From JARRNO01 sp037384885 (GTDB lineage: Bacteria > Acidobacteriota > UBA4820 > DSQY01): a DNA stretch of 7,696 nt. The stretch is from contig JARRNO010000255.1 of NCBI GenBank assembly GCA_037384885.1, positions 1 to 7,696 of the forward strand, in the 5' to 3' direction. This document shows positions 1-6,399 of this stretch, piece by piece. The first letter of the stretch is position 1. Every line of letters begins with the position of its first letter. The position numbers were made by a program, and so were the translations under genes. Under the pieces are notes generated by a model. The model was not told the DNA's origin and ran no database searches. It saw only the letters and a list, made by a program, of their open reading frames with translations.

Positions 1-1
1 C

Positions 2-571
2 ACCACGGTTGAAACCTGGAAGGACGACCTCTCCGGTCCCGCCGAGGTCCCGGTGGACGGTCCGGCCTTTGCCCTCCGCCGCAAAACGCACCAGACGATC
101 CGCAAGGTGACGCAGGAACTGGAAACGCGGCTCAAAATCAATACGGCCGTGGCCGCCCTCATGGAGCTGGTCAACGCCCAGCAGGACCTTCTCTCCCGCT
201 ACGGGAAATCGCCCCAGGAAAGATATGCCCTCAAGGAATCCCTGGAAGCGCTGGTCTCTCTCCTGTCTCCTTTCGCGCCCCACGCCGCCGACGCCATGTG
301 GGAAATGATGGGCCATGACGGTTTTCTCATAGACGGCCCGTGGCCGGCCTTCGAGGCCGACATCGCCCGAGAGGACGAAGTCACGCTGGCTGTCCAGGTC
401 AACGGCAAGCTACGGGCGGAAATCACGCTCCCGCTGGACGCGGACAAGGAGGCGATCCTTGCTGAAGCCAAGGCCAACGACAAGGTTCGCGGATATCTCG
501 AAAACCGGAAAATCGTCCGGGAAATCGTGGTGCCCGGACGCATTGTCAATTTCGTGGTGAAGGCGCCATGA
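2..571 (+). CDS. leuS: Leucyl-tRNA synthetase, C-terminal part (5' end outside window)
   Basis: This is the last 189 codons of leucyl-tRNA synthetase, the cytoplasmic class I enzyme that attaches leucine to tRNA-Leu. The reading frame is open from base 2, so the gene begins upstream of the window. The segment around LRRKTHQTIRKV and the following helix ending MELVNAQQDLL is the characteristic start of the anticodon-binding helical domain. The C-terminal domain is recognisable from VQVNGKLRAEITLPLD, then ENRKIVREIVVPGRIVNFVVK-like residues before the TGA stop. Nothing looks truncated at the 3' end. The stop overlaps the lptE start in an ATGA, which suggests translational coupling. The catalytic HIGH and KMSKS regions lie outside the window and cannot be checked. 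Confidence 0.97.
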   Translation, partial: TTVETWKDDLSGPAEVPVDGPAFALRRKTHQTIRKVTQELETRLKINTAVAALMELVNAQQDLLSRYGKSPQERYALKESLEALVSLLSPFAPHAADAMWEMMGHDGFLIDGPWPAFEADIAREDEVTLAVQVNGKLRAEITLPLDADKEAILAEAKANDKVRGYLENRKIVREIVVPGRIVNFVVKAP

Positions 572-1095
572 TCCGGCGCATTCTTCCCGGCCTTCTCCTG
601 TTGCTCGCAGCGGCGTGCGGTTACCGCCTGCAGGGCACGGGATCGCTTCCACCCACCGTTAAGACGATCGCGGTGCTTCCCTTTCAGAAACGAGTGCCCG
701 TCCCCGAACTGAGCCAGCGGGTCACCGAAGCGGTCACCCGAGAGTTGGCCCGAAGGTCGAAGATACATGTTCAGTCCGTTTCGGCGGGGGCGGACGCGAT
801 CCTGACGGGCAGCATACTCTCGTATTCAGCCGTTCCCGTCGGCTTCGGATCTTCCGGGCGGGCCAACCGCTTCGAGGTGCGAATGTCCGCTAGAGTGCAG
901 CTCACCACCCAACAGGGCAAGGTTCTGTTCGAGGCGAAGGGGTACCGTTTCGACCAGATTTACGAAGAATCCCCCGTTCCCACGAATTTCATCAACCCCG
1001 AGGTCGTGGCTTATGACCGCGTGGCGAACGACTTTGCCAGGGCCCTTGTCAGTTCCATCCTTGAAAGCGGTAGCGCAGGCAGTGCAGCAAAGTAG
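568..1095 (+). CDS. lptE: LPS-assembly lipoprotein LptE
   Basis: The 175-residue product has a lipoprotein signal peptide: a short basic start (MIRR), a Leu/Ala-rich core and the lipobox LAAAC with the lipidated cysteine at residue 17, followed by GYRLQGTGSLPPTVKTIAV. CGYxLxG after the lipobox, then a 'tIaVlpF' strand, is typical of LptE (RlpB family). LptE is the outer-membrane plug that works with LptD to insert lipopolysaccharide into the outer leaflet. The length is normal for the family. The position directly after leuS, with the ATG inside the leuS stop (ATGA), is the classic proteobacterial arrangement and strongly supports the call. In many proteobacteria holA follows lptE; here an unrelated membrane-protein gene begins inside the last codons instead. 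Confidence 0.92.
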   Translation: MIRRILPGLLLLLAAACGYRLQGTGSLPPTVKTIAVLPFQKRVPVPELSQRVTEAVTRELARRSKIHVQSVSAGADAILTGSILSYSAVPVGFGSSGRANRFEVRMSARVQLTTQQGKVLFEAKGYRFDQIYEESPVPTNFINPEVVAYDRVANDFARALVSSILESGSAGSAAK

Positions 1096-2128
1096 CCTCA
1101 CAGAGGACTCCCCGCTCACCCACGTCGAAAGGCCGCATTTCGGCACGCGCGTGGTCTACAGCCTGAAGCCCGGGGGCCTCTTGAAAGAGGAATTCACCTC
1201 CGGCGTTCTGACACAGTCTGAAACGATCCCCTACGGCGCGGTCTGGGACGCCTACAAAATCCGCCCGGTGGACCGGCGGCTTTTCGCCGCCGCCGCTGCC
1301 GCGGCCCTGCTGCTTCTTCCTTTTTCCCTCCTTGGATCTGCGTCCGCGGCGCTGGCCATGCTGTGGTTCTATTTCAGTGCCCGGGAAGTCTGGACGGTCT
1401 TCGATTACGACGGGCGGTGGCTTGTGACATGCAAGGGCCCGCCGAGCGCTTCATTCCGGGCTTTCTTGGAGGCCTTCAGCGCAAAAGCCGCCCAGAAGAG
1501 GCATCCCGTCCAACAGACCTTCGAATCGCTGGACCTCGAAGACTTTTCCTGGACGAGCGTCCTGACGCGCTGGGACTGTATCTGCCGTTATGACCGCATC
1601 ATTTTGAAAAAGACGGGTGCCTTCGGCAAAAGCCGCCGATACTTTTACAGCCTCCCCGCGCTCCGGCCTCCCATACGCCTTGTCTGGCGCCACAAAATCG
1701 CCGCGGCGGCCGGCGGCCTGGCCGCCTGGGCGGCGGGAACCGGTGCCCTCTGGTTTCTCGGGCGGCCTCAGGGCCAAGCCGCCTTTCTCCGTTCCGGCTG
1801 GTGGCTCATCGCCTCACCCCTGGTTCCCGCCGTTCTCACAGGCGCTTTGATTCTACGTCTGGCAGTCCATTTCCAGGTAGACGACCAAAGCGTGCTGACG
1901 CCCTCGCTTCCCTGGTGGCAGATCAGCAAGCGCCGGCGTCTGCTGGCTTGGCTGTCGCGGATGGTGGATCTCGGCCAGCGAATCGACGACCTGGACTGGG
2001 ATCACTATTGGGACTATCACCGCCGCAAGCTCTTCCTGTTGAAAGAGGAAGGCTTGCTCGACGAATGGCCCTATCATTCGGCCATGACCCGTCTCAACGC
2101 CAACGAAAGAGAAGAACTCGGCGATTGA
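1082..2128 (+). CDS. Uncharacterised membrane protein with four predicted helices
   Basis: I do not recognise this family. The proposed product is 348 residues from a GTG at 1082, overlapping lptE by 14 nt. The frame is open upstream to an ATG at 1013, but that would bury 83 nt in lptE. The start is uncertain: TTG at 1061 is another option and no strong Shine-Dalgarno is visible. Hydrophobic segments lie at about residues 67-84, 86-99, 206-226 and 240-258, giving two membrane hairpins. Each hairpin is preceded by a soluble stretch rich in aromatic and basic residues and followed by a beta-like then helical stretch, which looks like a duplicated module. The layout loosely recalls bacterial PH-like (YcxB-type) membrane proteins, but this is only an impression. 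The C-terminus is Trp/Asp/Glu-rich (DDLDWDHYWDYHRRK). It probably shares the leuS-lptE transcript. Confidence 0.75.
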   Translation: MQQSSLTEDSPLTHVERPHFGTRVVYSLKPGGLLKEEFTSGVLTQSETIPYGAVWDAYKIRPVDRRLFAAAAAAALLLLPFSLLGSASAALAMLWFYFSAREVWTVFDYDGRWLVTCKGPPSASFRAFLEAFSAKAAQKRHPVQQTFESLDLEDFSWTSVLTRWDCICRYDRIILKKTGAFGKSRRYFYSLPALRPPIRLVWRHKIAAAAGGLAAWAAGTGALWFLGRPQGQAAFLRSGWWLIASPLVPAVLTGALILRLAVHFQVDDQSVLTPSLPWWQISKRRRLLAWLSRMVDLGQRIDDLDWDHYWDYHRRKLFLLKEEGLLDEWPYHSAMTRLNANEREELGD

Positions 2129-2155
2129 GCCGTTCCGGTCCCGCCATGATGCCGC

Positions 2156-2707
2156 TCACTCTCGATGCAGCGCATGCCGGCCCCATCCGTGAAAGCGACC
2201 GCGCCGCCTGTATTCCTCCACATAAGCCGCATAGTCTTTCCAGCCATCGCGGACGTGTTCGATTTCTTCCCGGCTCAGCGACCGCACTGGGCTCGCCGGG
2301 ACCCCGACGGCCAGGGTGCCCCTGGGAATGACGCGGCCTTCCGGGACAAGCGCGCCCGCCCCCACGATCACATCTTCTTCGACGACCGAGCCGTTCATAA
2401 GTATCGCGCCCATACCGATGAGAGCCGGCCCTGCAATGCGGCACCCATGCAGAACAGCGGCGTGCCCCACCACTACGTGCGGTCCCACCAGCAGATCGAA
2501 CTCATCACGTTGCCCATGAAGCGCGCAGTTGTCCTGGATGTTCGTTCCTTCCCCGATCCTGATGGCGTGGACGTCCCCCCGGATAGAGACGTTGCACCAG
2601 ATCGAAGCGTCCCGTTCCACAACCACGTCACCCATGATACGCGCGGTCGGATCAACGTAAACGGACTCGTGGATATCCGGCCTCTTATCAAGATGTGGAA
2701 GATTCAT
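2156..2707 (-). CDS. Gamma-carbonic anhydrase-like protein (left-handed beta-helix), internal start of the fused frame
   Basis: Starting at the internal ATG at 2707 gives 183 residues, the usual length of stand-alone YrdA/CamH-type gamma-carbonic anhydrase family proteins. AGGAGGT lies five bases upstream, so this was probably an independent gene. Hexapeptide repeats run from about residue 17 to 140. The family's key residues are present: Arg43 and Asp45 in IRGDV, Gln58 in TNIQD, and three presumed metal-ligand histidines at 64 (ALHG), 82 (VGH) and 87 (LHGC). The last two have the five-residue spacing seen in Cam. The acidic loop of the archaeal Cam enzyme is absent, as in CamH-like members. 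The C-terminal helix (REEIEHVRDGWKDY) caps the trimer in this fold. Many family members have no proven carbonic anhydrase activity, so the function is by family only. Confidence 0.82.
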   Translation of the reverse strand: MNLPHLDKRPDIHESVYVDPTARIMGDVVVERDASIWCNVSIRGDVHAIRIGEGTNIQDNCALHGQRDEFDLLVGPHVVVGHAAVLHGCRIAGPALIGMGAILMNGSVVEEDVIVGAGALVPEGRVIPRGTLAVGVPASPVRSLSREEIEHVRDGWKDYAAYVEEYRRRGRFHGWGRHALHRE

Positions 2708-4174
2708 GAAAGACCTCCTCGCCGCGCTCATGCGGTCCAGTTTCGAGAATACCGCACGAGTTCCCCGAGTGATCTGGAACCCGGCGAGAATGGCGGACCC
2801 TCTGTACGTGCCGTCCACGGTCCTGGGATACGGACCCGGGTAGGGGCTCAGCGGGTTGTTGGCGTCGTTCAAGCCCGAGCTGTTGTAGCGGTAAATATTG
2901 TCGGGATTGATGTTCGCGTCTTTGAACTGCAGGTACATGGCGTACCAGTCGAATCCCCATTTGCCCTTGGTGTAGCCCGTTCCAAACTGAACGGACCAGC
3001 GATCCGCATCGGGAAGAACGGGGCTGACGGTCTTCGAAGGAACGGGCGCCTGGTCGTAGAGCACGCCCCAGCGAAGCTCCCAGTTCTCATTCAGCTTGTA
3101 GCCGAAGCCCAGGCGATAAGCCCAGGTGTTGCTCCACTCGAAATCCATCGGCTCGGCCGCAGGGACAACGCTTGTACCGCCGAGCATGGCGGGAAGCGAC
3201 GTCGGATGGTTGAAATAGACCAACGTCTTGTCCCAGCTGCTCCACTGGGTCCAAGTCAGGTCGAATTCCACCGTCCACGGATTGGAGTGGTACGCGAAAC
3301 CCGCGGCGGCCACCGCCGGAACGGAGTCGAGCTGGATCGACACGTCCTGGGGCGGGAAGAGTTCACCGGCGACGGAACTCAGGGCCGCCATTCCCTGCGT
3401 ATTGTAGTAGAAATAGTTGTGCCCCGTATAGGTGAAGCTTGCCTTGCTCTTGTAGGTGAGACCGAAAGACCACGGATCGGCCTTGTGCATGTAGCCGATA
3501 TCCCAGCCGAAGGCCTGGTCGCGAACGTCCGTGGAAAGATACGCTTCGCTCGCGGCGTACACCGGCGTCCCCGCGGGATAGGGCGGCGAGGGATAAAAGT
3601 TGGCGATCAGGTAGTTGTTCAGCGTCGTCAGAGCGCTCGTGTCCTGATTGCGCGTCAGTTCGATCTTGGAATCGTAATAGTGGAGGCCGATGCTCAGGGC
3701 GTTGTTGTCATCAAACTTGAAGGCGATGACCGGATGATAATCCATGGTGACGATTTTGGAATGACGGCTGACAAAGCGGCCCGGGAAGTTCGCCCCCCAG
3801 TCCGTCGACAGGTTGTACGGAGCCGTAACGCTGAAGCCCCAGGCGATCCGGTCGTTGATGGTCTGCGTAAAGTACACGCCCGGGATGAAAAAGTTCTTGG
3901 CCGAATCGGTGAAGCTCCCCAGCGTGGGGCTTTCATACTTGACGTCCGCATTGATGTAAGTCAGGTTGAAGGAAAAATGCATCCCCTTGAGAAAGGCGAT
4001 GCCGGCGGGGTTGTAAAAGAGAGCCGTGGCGTCGTCCGCCCTGGCCACGAAGGCGCCCGCCTGCGCCGATGCCTTGGATCCCTGTTCGTAGATGGCGGTT
4101 CCCGAAGCCTGGACGGCCACCGGCAAAAGGGCGACCACCGCCAGGAGACAGCACAAAAGCACCGCTTTCTTCAT
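2156..4174 (-). CDS. FadL/OmpP1-family outer-membrane protein fused in frame to a gamma-carbonic anhydrase-like domain
   Basis: This is one uninterrupted frame of 672 codons. The start is the ATG at 4174 (MKKAVLL), which has GGAGGG six bases upstream and a promoter just behind it. An in-frame ATG at 4189 lies further upstream and overlaps the SD. Residues 1-23 are a signal peptide ending VQA. Mature SGTAIYEQGSK, then NPAG at residues 55-58, is the N-terminal hatch signature of the FadL/TodX transporters of hydrophobic compounds. The beta-barrel continues to about residue 468 (SAILAGFQI). There the tandem paralog ends GYHF-stop, but here the frame runs on through 21 Arg-rich residues into a complete gamma-carbonic anhydrase-like protein. 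Barrel proteins normally need a C-terminal aromatic residue for Bam recognition, so the fused product is unlikely to assemble normally. It could be a real read-through gene, a recent deletion or an assembly artefact. Confidence 0.82.
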   Translation of the reverse strand: MKKAVLLCCLLAVVALLPVAVQASGTAIYEQGSKASAQAGAFVARADDATALFYNPAGIAFLKGMHFSFNLTYINADVKYESPTLGSFTDSAKNFFIPGVYFTQTINDRIAWGFSVTAPYNLSTDWGANFPGRFVSRHSKIVTMDYHPVIAFKFDDNNALSIGLHYYDSKIELTRNQDTSALTTLNNYLIANFYPSPPYPAGTPVYAASEAYLSTDVRDQAFGWDIGYMHKADPWSFGLTYKSKASFTYTGHNYFYYNTQGMAALSSVAGELFPPQDVSIQLDSVPAVAAAGFAYHSNPWTVEFDLTWTQWSSWDKTLVYFNHPTSLPAMLGGTSVVPAAEPMDFEWSNTWAYRLGFGYKLNENWELRWGVLYDQAPVPSKTVSPVLPDADRWSVQFGTGYTKGKWGFDWYAMYLQFKDANINPDNIYRYNSSGLNDANNPLSPYPGPYPRTVDGTYRGSAILAGFQITRGTRAVFSKLDRMSAARRSFMNLPHLDKRPDIHESVYVDPTARIMGDVVVERDASIWCNVSIRGDVHAIRIGEGTNIQDNCALHGQRDEFDLLVGPHVVVGHAAVLHGCRIAGPALIGMGAILMNGSVVEEDVIVGAGALVPEGRVIPRGTLAVGVPASPVRSLSREEIEHVRDGWKDYAAYVEEYRRRGRFHGWGRHALHRE
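2713..2719 (-). promoter_or_regulatory. Internal Shine-Dalgarno for the gamma-carbonic anhydrase
   Basis: AGGAGGT on the minus strand sits five bases before the ATG at 2707. It lies inside the 21-codon linker that joins the FadL-like barrel to the carbonic anhydrase domain. Such a strong site in the middle of an open frame suggests the linker is former intergenic leader and that the downstream domain can still be initiated on its own. Confidence 0.7.
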
Positions 4175-4200
4175 CTCACACCCTCCCATGATTTAAGCAG

Positions 4201-4229
4201 ATTATGATGCAAGGCCCATGCCCTGTCAA
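4201..4229 (-). promoter_or_regulatory. Sigma70 promoter of the FadL-carbonic anhydrase frame
   Basis: On the minus strand there is a perfect -35 TTGACA (4229-4224), a 17-bp spacer and a -10 CATAAT (4206-4201). Transcription would begin near 4194, leaving a leader of about 20 nt that carries the GGAGGG Shine-Dalgarno before the ATG at 4174. The same arrangement precedes the sister gene. Confidence 0.75.
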
Positions 4230-4273
4230 CATGTTCCCGCGACCCGCCAGGAATCTGCCGCCCCACTAAGAAC

Positions 4274-4317
4274 CCGCCCGGCCGGAGCATACGGAACCCT
4301 GCATACCGGCCGGGCGG
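4274..4317 (-). terminator. Hairpin after the first FadL-like copy, probable terminator
   Basis: Perfect 12-bp GC-only arms (4274-4285 and 4306-4317) flank a 20-nt loop. The hairpin begins 24 bases after the stop at 4341. In the minus direction it is followed by GTTCTTAG, a poor U-tract, so termination may be partial. It separates the upstream pseudogene from the promoter of the second copy. Confidence 0.5.
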
Positions 4318-4340
4318 TGACTTGAGACTGGATGATTTTT

Positions 4341-5614
4341 CTAGAAGTGATACCCGATCTGCATCCCGGCCAGGATGGCAGATCCCTTGTAATTGCCGTC
4401 CGGAGTAACCGGGTACATGCCCGGATACGGAGGCGACGGAAGACCGGAGCTGCCGTAACGGTAGATGTTGTCCTGGGATATGGGAGCGTTCTTGAATTTC
4501 AGGTACATGGCGAACCAGTCGAAGGTGAATTTCTTGTTCGTGTAACCCGTCCCGAACTGAACGGACCAGCGGTCCGAATCGGGCAGCACAGGGCTTCTCG
4601 TCTGGTCCGGCACGGGTGCCTGGTCATAGAGCACGCCCCAACGGAGTTCCCAGTTGGGATTCAGCTTGTACCCGAAACCGAGCCGGTAGGACCATGTGTT
4701 CTTCCAGTCAAAAATAAAAGTCTCGGTCGCCGGCACGGCCAGCGTCGGATTGCTGAAATGGGCGGTGCTCCGTCCCCATGAACTCCACTGCGTCCAGGTC
4801 ACGTCAAACTCGACCGTCCAGGGAGCGCCCTTCCACGCGAACCCGGCGGCCGCGACGGCCGGCACCGAGTCCAGATCCATGGAGGCGTCCTGGCCGGGTA
4901 GGTAGGCCGCGCCCGGGCCAAAATTGGGCGAGGGGTAGAAGTAGGTGTGCCCCGCGTAACTGAAGCTCGCCTTGCTCTTGTAAGTCAGTCCAAAGGACCA
5001 GGCGGAATGCCCGGAGGATACGGCGGCGAAGGATAGAAATTCCCCAACATCCCGTTCACCGCCGTGGTGAGCGCCGACGTGTCCTGAAAACGATTCAGCT
5101 CGAGCTTCGAATCGTAATAATCCAACCCGATGCTCAACGAATTGTGGTCGTCGATTTTGAACGCGAAGGCGGGATGGTAGTCGATCGTGGTGATCTTGGC
5201 GTGCTGGCTTACCCAGTGCCCGGGAAAATTCGAGGACCAGTCCGTCGACAGATCGTACGGGGCGTTCGCGCTGAATCCGAACACCACCCTGTCATTGATG
5301 GGCTGTACGTAATAAAGACCGGGAATGAAAAAATTCTTGGCCTGGTCGTCCCAGGAACCCACTGTGGGGCTTTCATACTTGACGCTGGGATGAATGTACG
5401 TCAAGTTGAAAGCGAAGCTGCCCTCCTTCATGAAGGCCATCCCAGCCGGGTTAAAAAATAGGGCCGTGGCGTCGTCCGCGCGGGCGACAAACGCCCCAGC
5501 CTGGGCCGCAGCCTTGGAGCCCTGTTCGTAGATGGCGGTGCCCGAGGCCCGGACAATTCCGGGCACTGACAGCACCATTGCCGCCAAACCTGCCGCTAGA
5601 AGGTATTTTCTCAT
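4341..5614 (-). pseudogene. FadL/OmpP1-family outer-membrane protein, broken by an internal frame-shifting deletion
   Basis: This is a close paralog of the neighbouring FadL-like gene. The start is ATG 5614 (MRKYLL), with GGAGGA five bases upstream; the frame is also open to 5671, but that lies in the promoter. A signal peptide ends VRA at residue 23 and mature SGTAIYEQGSK follows. The first frame stays homologous to its sister until YPPG and then stops at 4985. From about 5000 the homology resumes in another frame (WSFGLTYKSK) and runs to a normal GYHF-stop at 4341. Only 8 nt (5001-5008) lie between the two homologous blocks, against 96 nt in the sister, a deficit of 88 nt. Adding 88 nt restores an open frame of 453 codons. 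The missing part includes a barrel strand, so a 3' fragment from ATG 4880 is unlikely to function. A natural shorter loop plus a one-base error is a less likely alternative. Confidence 0.8.
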
Positions 5615-5642
5615 GGCATTCCTCCAAAAATCTTTACTTCGG

Positions 5643-5671
5643 ATTATGGTACGGGCTCCGATCCCTGTCAA
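5643..5671 (-). promoter_or_regulatory. Sigma70 promoter of the broken FadL-like gene
   Basis: The minus strand carries TTGACA (5671-5666), a 17-bp spacer and CATAAT (5648-5643), about 30 bp before the ATG at 5614. The -35, the three following Gs, the spacing and the -10 are the same as at the second copy, while most of the remaining spacer differs. The promoter of the broken gene therefore remains intact. Confidence 0.75.
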
Positions 5672-5690
5672 CCTTGCGTTTCAGGCAAGG
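5672..5690. promoter_or_regulatory. Inverted repeat abutting the -35 of the first FadL-like promoter
   Basis: CCTTGC and GCAAGG form perfect 6-bp arms around a 7-bp spacer. The repeat touches the -35 hexamer of the minus-strand promoter, a position where activators or repressors commonly bind. The second FadL-like promoter lacks it. A role as an operator is inference. Confidence 0.35.
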
Positions 5691-5722
5691 CTCCCTGAAA
5701 AGAAGCCGGCTGAAGATGACGC

Positions 5723-5751
5723 TTGATTCCCAGGAAAGGCCGTGATACTTT
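5723..5751 (+). promoter_or_regulatory. Possible promoter for pgpA-ribF
   Basis: On the plus strand TTGATT (5723-5728), 17 bp and TACTTT (5746-5751) give a moderate sigma70 match. It is the best candidate I see between the divergent genes. The leader to pgpA would be about 160 nt and would contain the 5757-5779 inverted repeat. Confidence 0.3.
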
Positions 5752-5756
5752 AAAAC

Positions 5757-5779
5757 CTTGTATTGATGAGCATTACAAG
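5757..5779. repeat. Inverted repeat CTTGTA-N11-TACAAG in the divergent intergenic region
   Basis: Perfect 6-bp arms are separated by 11 bp, just downstream of the possible plus-strand promoter for pgpA. It could be an operator dyad or a weak hairpin in the leader. The rest of 5780-5903 shows no convincing gene or motif. Confidence 0.35.
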
Positions 5780-5903
5780 AGGCCGTCCTCGCCGTCGCGC
5801 GTGGGATTCCAACCTGGAGCTTCCCCTATCGAGGGCAGCCTGATTCGTTTTCCGGGGCATTGAATTCCGTTTTTCTTCCCCGAAGGGGACGCAGCCCGCT
5901 GCG

Positions 5904-5911
5904 GGAGGAGG
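5904..5911 (+). promoter_or_regulatory. Shine-Dalgarno deciding the TTG start of pgpA
   Basis: GGAGGAGG lies five bases before TTG 5917. No comparable site precedes the upstream TTG at 5860, which argues for the shorter protein. Confidence 0.75.
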
Positions 5912-5916
5912 ACCGT

Positions 5917-6399
5917 TTGACCAAGAAAGAGCGTGCCGCCGGCCCCAAGTGGGCCCTGGGCGCCGCCTCACTTCTGGGGCTTGGCTTCTCGCCCATCATG
6001 CCGGGGACCATGGGCGCCCTGGCAGGCTTTTTTCTTTACCTGCCCGCTTTCTTCCTGGATGGGAAATCCTTCGTCTTCCTCGCGGCCGCCGAGACGGCCC
6101 TGGCTTGGATCATCGCCGCATTCGCCATTCCACCGGTGCTGAAAGCCAATAAAGTGCTGGACCCTTCCTATATCATCATCGACGAGGTCGCCGGGATGAC
6201 GCTGGCGCTGATCTTCACGCCGCCGGAATTCGTGCGGCTCCTGCTCGCTTTCGTCTTTTTCCGCCTCCTGGACATCCTGAAGCCCTTTCCCATTAACAAG
6301 CTGGAGCACCTGCCCGGCTGGTGGGGGGTCATGGCGGACGACGCACTTGCCGGACTCCTTGCCGGCCTGTTAGCATGGGCCGTGGTGATTCTCGTATGA
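5917..6399 (+). CDS. pgpA: Phosphatidylglycerophosphatase A
   Basis: PgpA is an inner-membrane enzyme that dephosphorylates phosphatidylglycerol phosphate to phosphatidylglycerol. The 160-residue product carries the family motifs in order: GFSPIMPGTMGAL (residues 23-35), DPSYIIIDEVAGM (82-94) with the metal-binding Asp/Glu pair, and FFRLLDILKPFPINKLE (114-130) followed by GVMADDALAG (137-146). Hydrophobic stretches near residues 36-47, 53-73, 96-115 and 143-160 fit its membrane location. I chose TTG 5917 because GGAGGAGG lies five bases upstream and the length then fits the family. The frame is open to TTG 5860, which would add 19 basic, poorly conserved-looking residues. Residue 135 is Trp, where I would expect Gly in the usual PGGxGVM context. 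The stop overlaps the ribF start in ATGA. Confidence 0.93.
   Translation: MTKKERAAGPKWALGAASLLGLGFSPIMPGTMGALAGFFLYLPAFFLDGKSFVFLAAAETALAWIIAAFAIPPVLKANKVLDPSYIIIDEVAGMTLALIFTPPEFVRLLLAFVFFRLLDILKPFPINKLEHLPGWWGVMADDALAGLLAGLLAWAVVILV

Larger units (their letters stand above)
2771..5614 (-). repeat. Tandem duplication of a FadL-like gene with its promoter
   Basis: The two copies (5614-4341 and 4174-2771) are in the same orientation, 166 bp apart. By eye about two thirds of the residues match, with blocks such as AGAFVARADDATALF and ELRWGVLYDQAPVP identical. Divergence is spread over the whole length, so the duplication is old, while the two lesions (the deletion in one, the lost stop in the other) appear to be later events. 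Confidence 0.8.

Noticed and set aside
2129..2155. Bidirectional terminator between the convergent genes
   Set aside because: Only 27 bp are available and no stem with a T-run is present on either strand.
1801..2331. 176-codon plus-strand frame overlapping the unknown membrane protein
   Set aside because: The composition is Arg/Pro/Ser-rich, typical of an out-of-frame shadow in GC-rich DNA, and it overlaps two better supported genes on both sides.
2165..4207. A 680-codon plus-strand open frame covering the whole FadL-carbonic anhydrase gene
   Set aside because: It is in register with the minus-strand codons and stays open because TTA, CTA and TCA are avoided in the real gene. Its product is Arg/Val/His-rich without any domain, and the opposite strand has clear homology, a signal peptide and a promoter.
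4341..5614. Programmed ribosomal frameshift in the broken FadL-like copy
   Set aside because: No slippery heptamer or following structure is evident at 5001-5008, and shifting frame would still leave out about 29 residues including a barrel strand.
5615..5671. Upstream ATG 5671 as the start of the broken FadL-like gene
   Set aside because: It lies inside the -35 hexamer, and the extra 19 residues precede a perfect signal peptide start with GGAGGA.
6321..6395. Longer N-terminus for RibF
   Set aside because: The extra 25 residues are pgpA read in another frame, whereas the ATG at 6396 is coupled to the pgpA stop and fits the family start.
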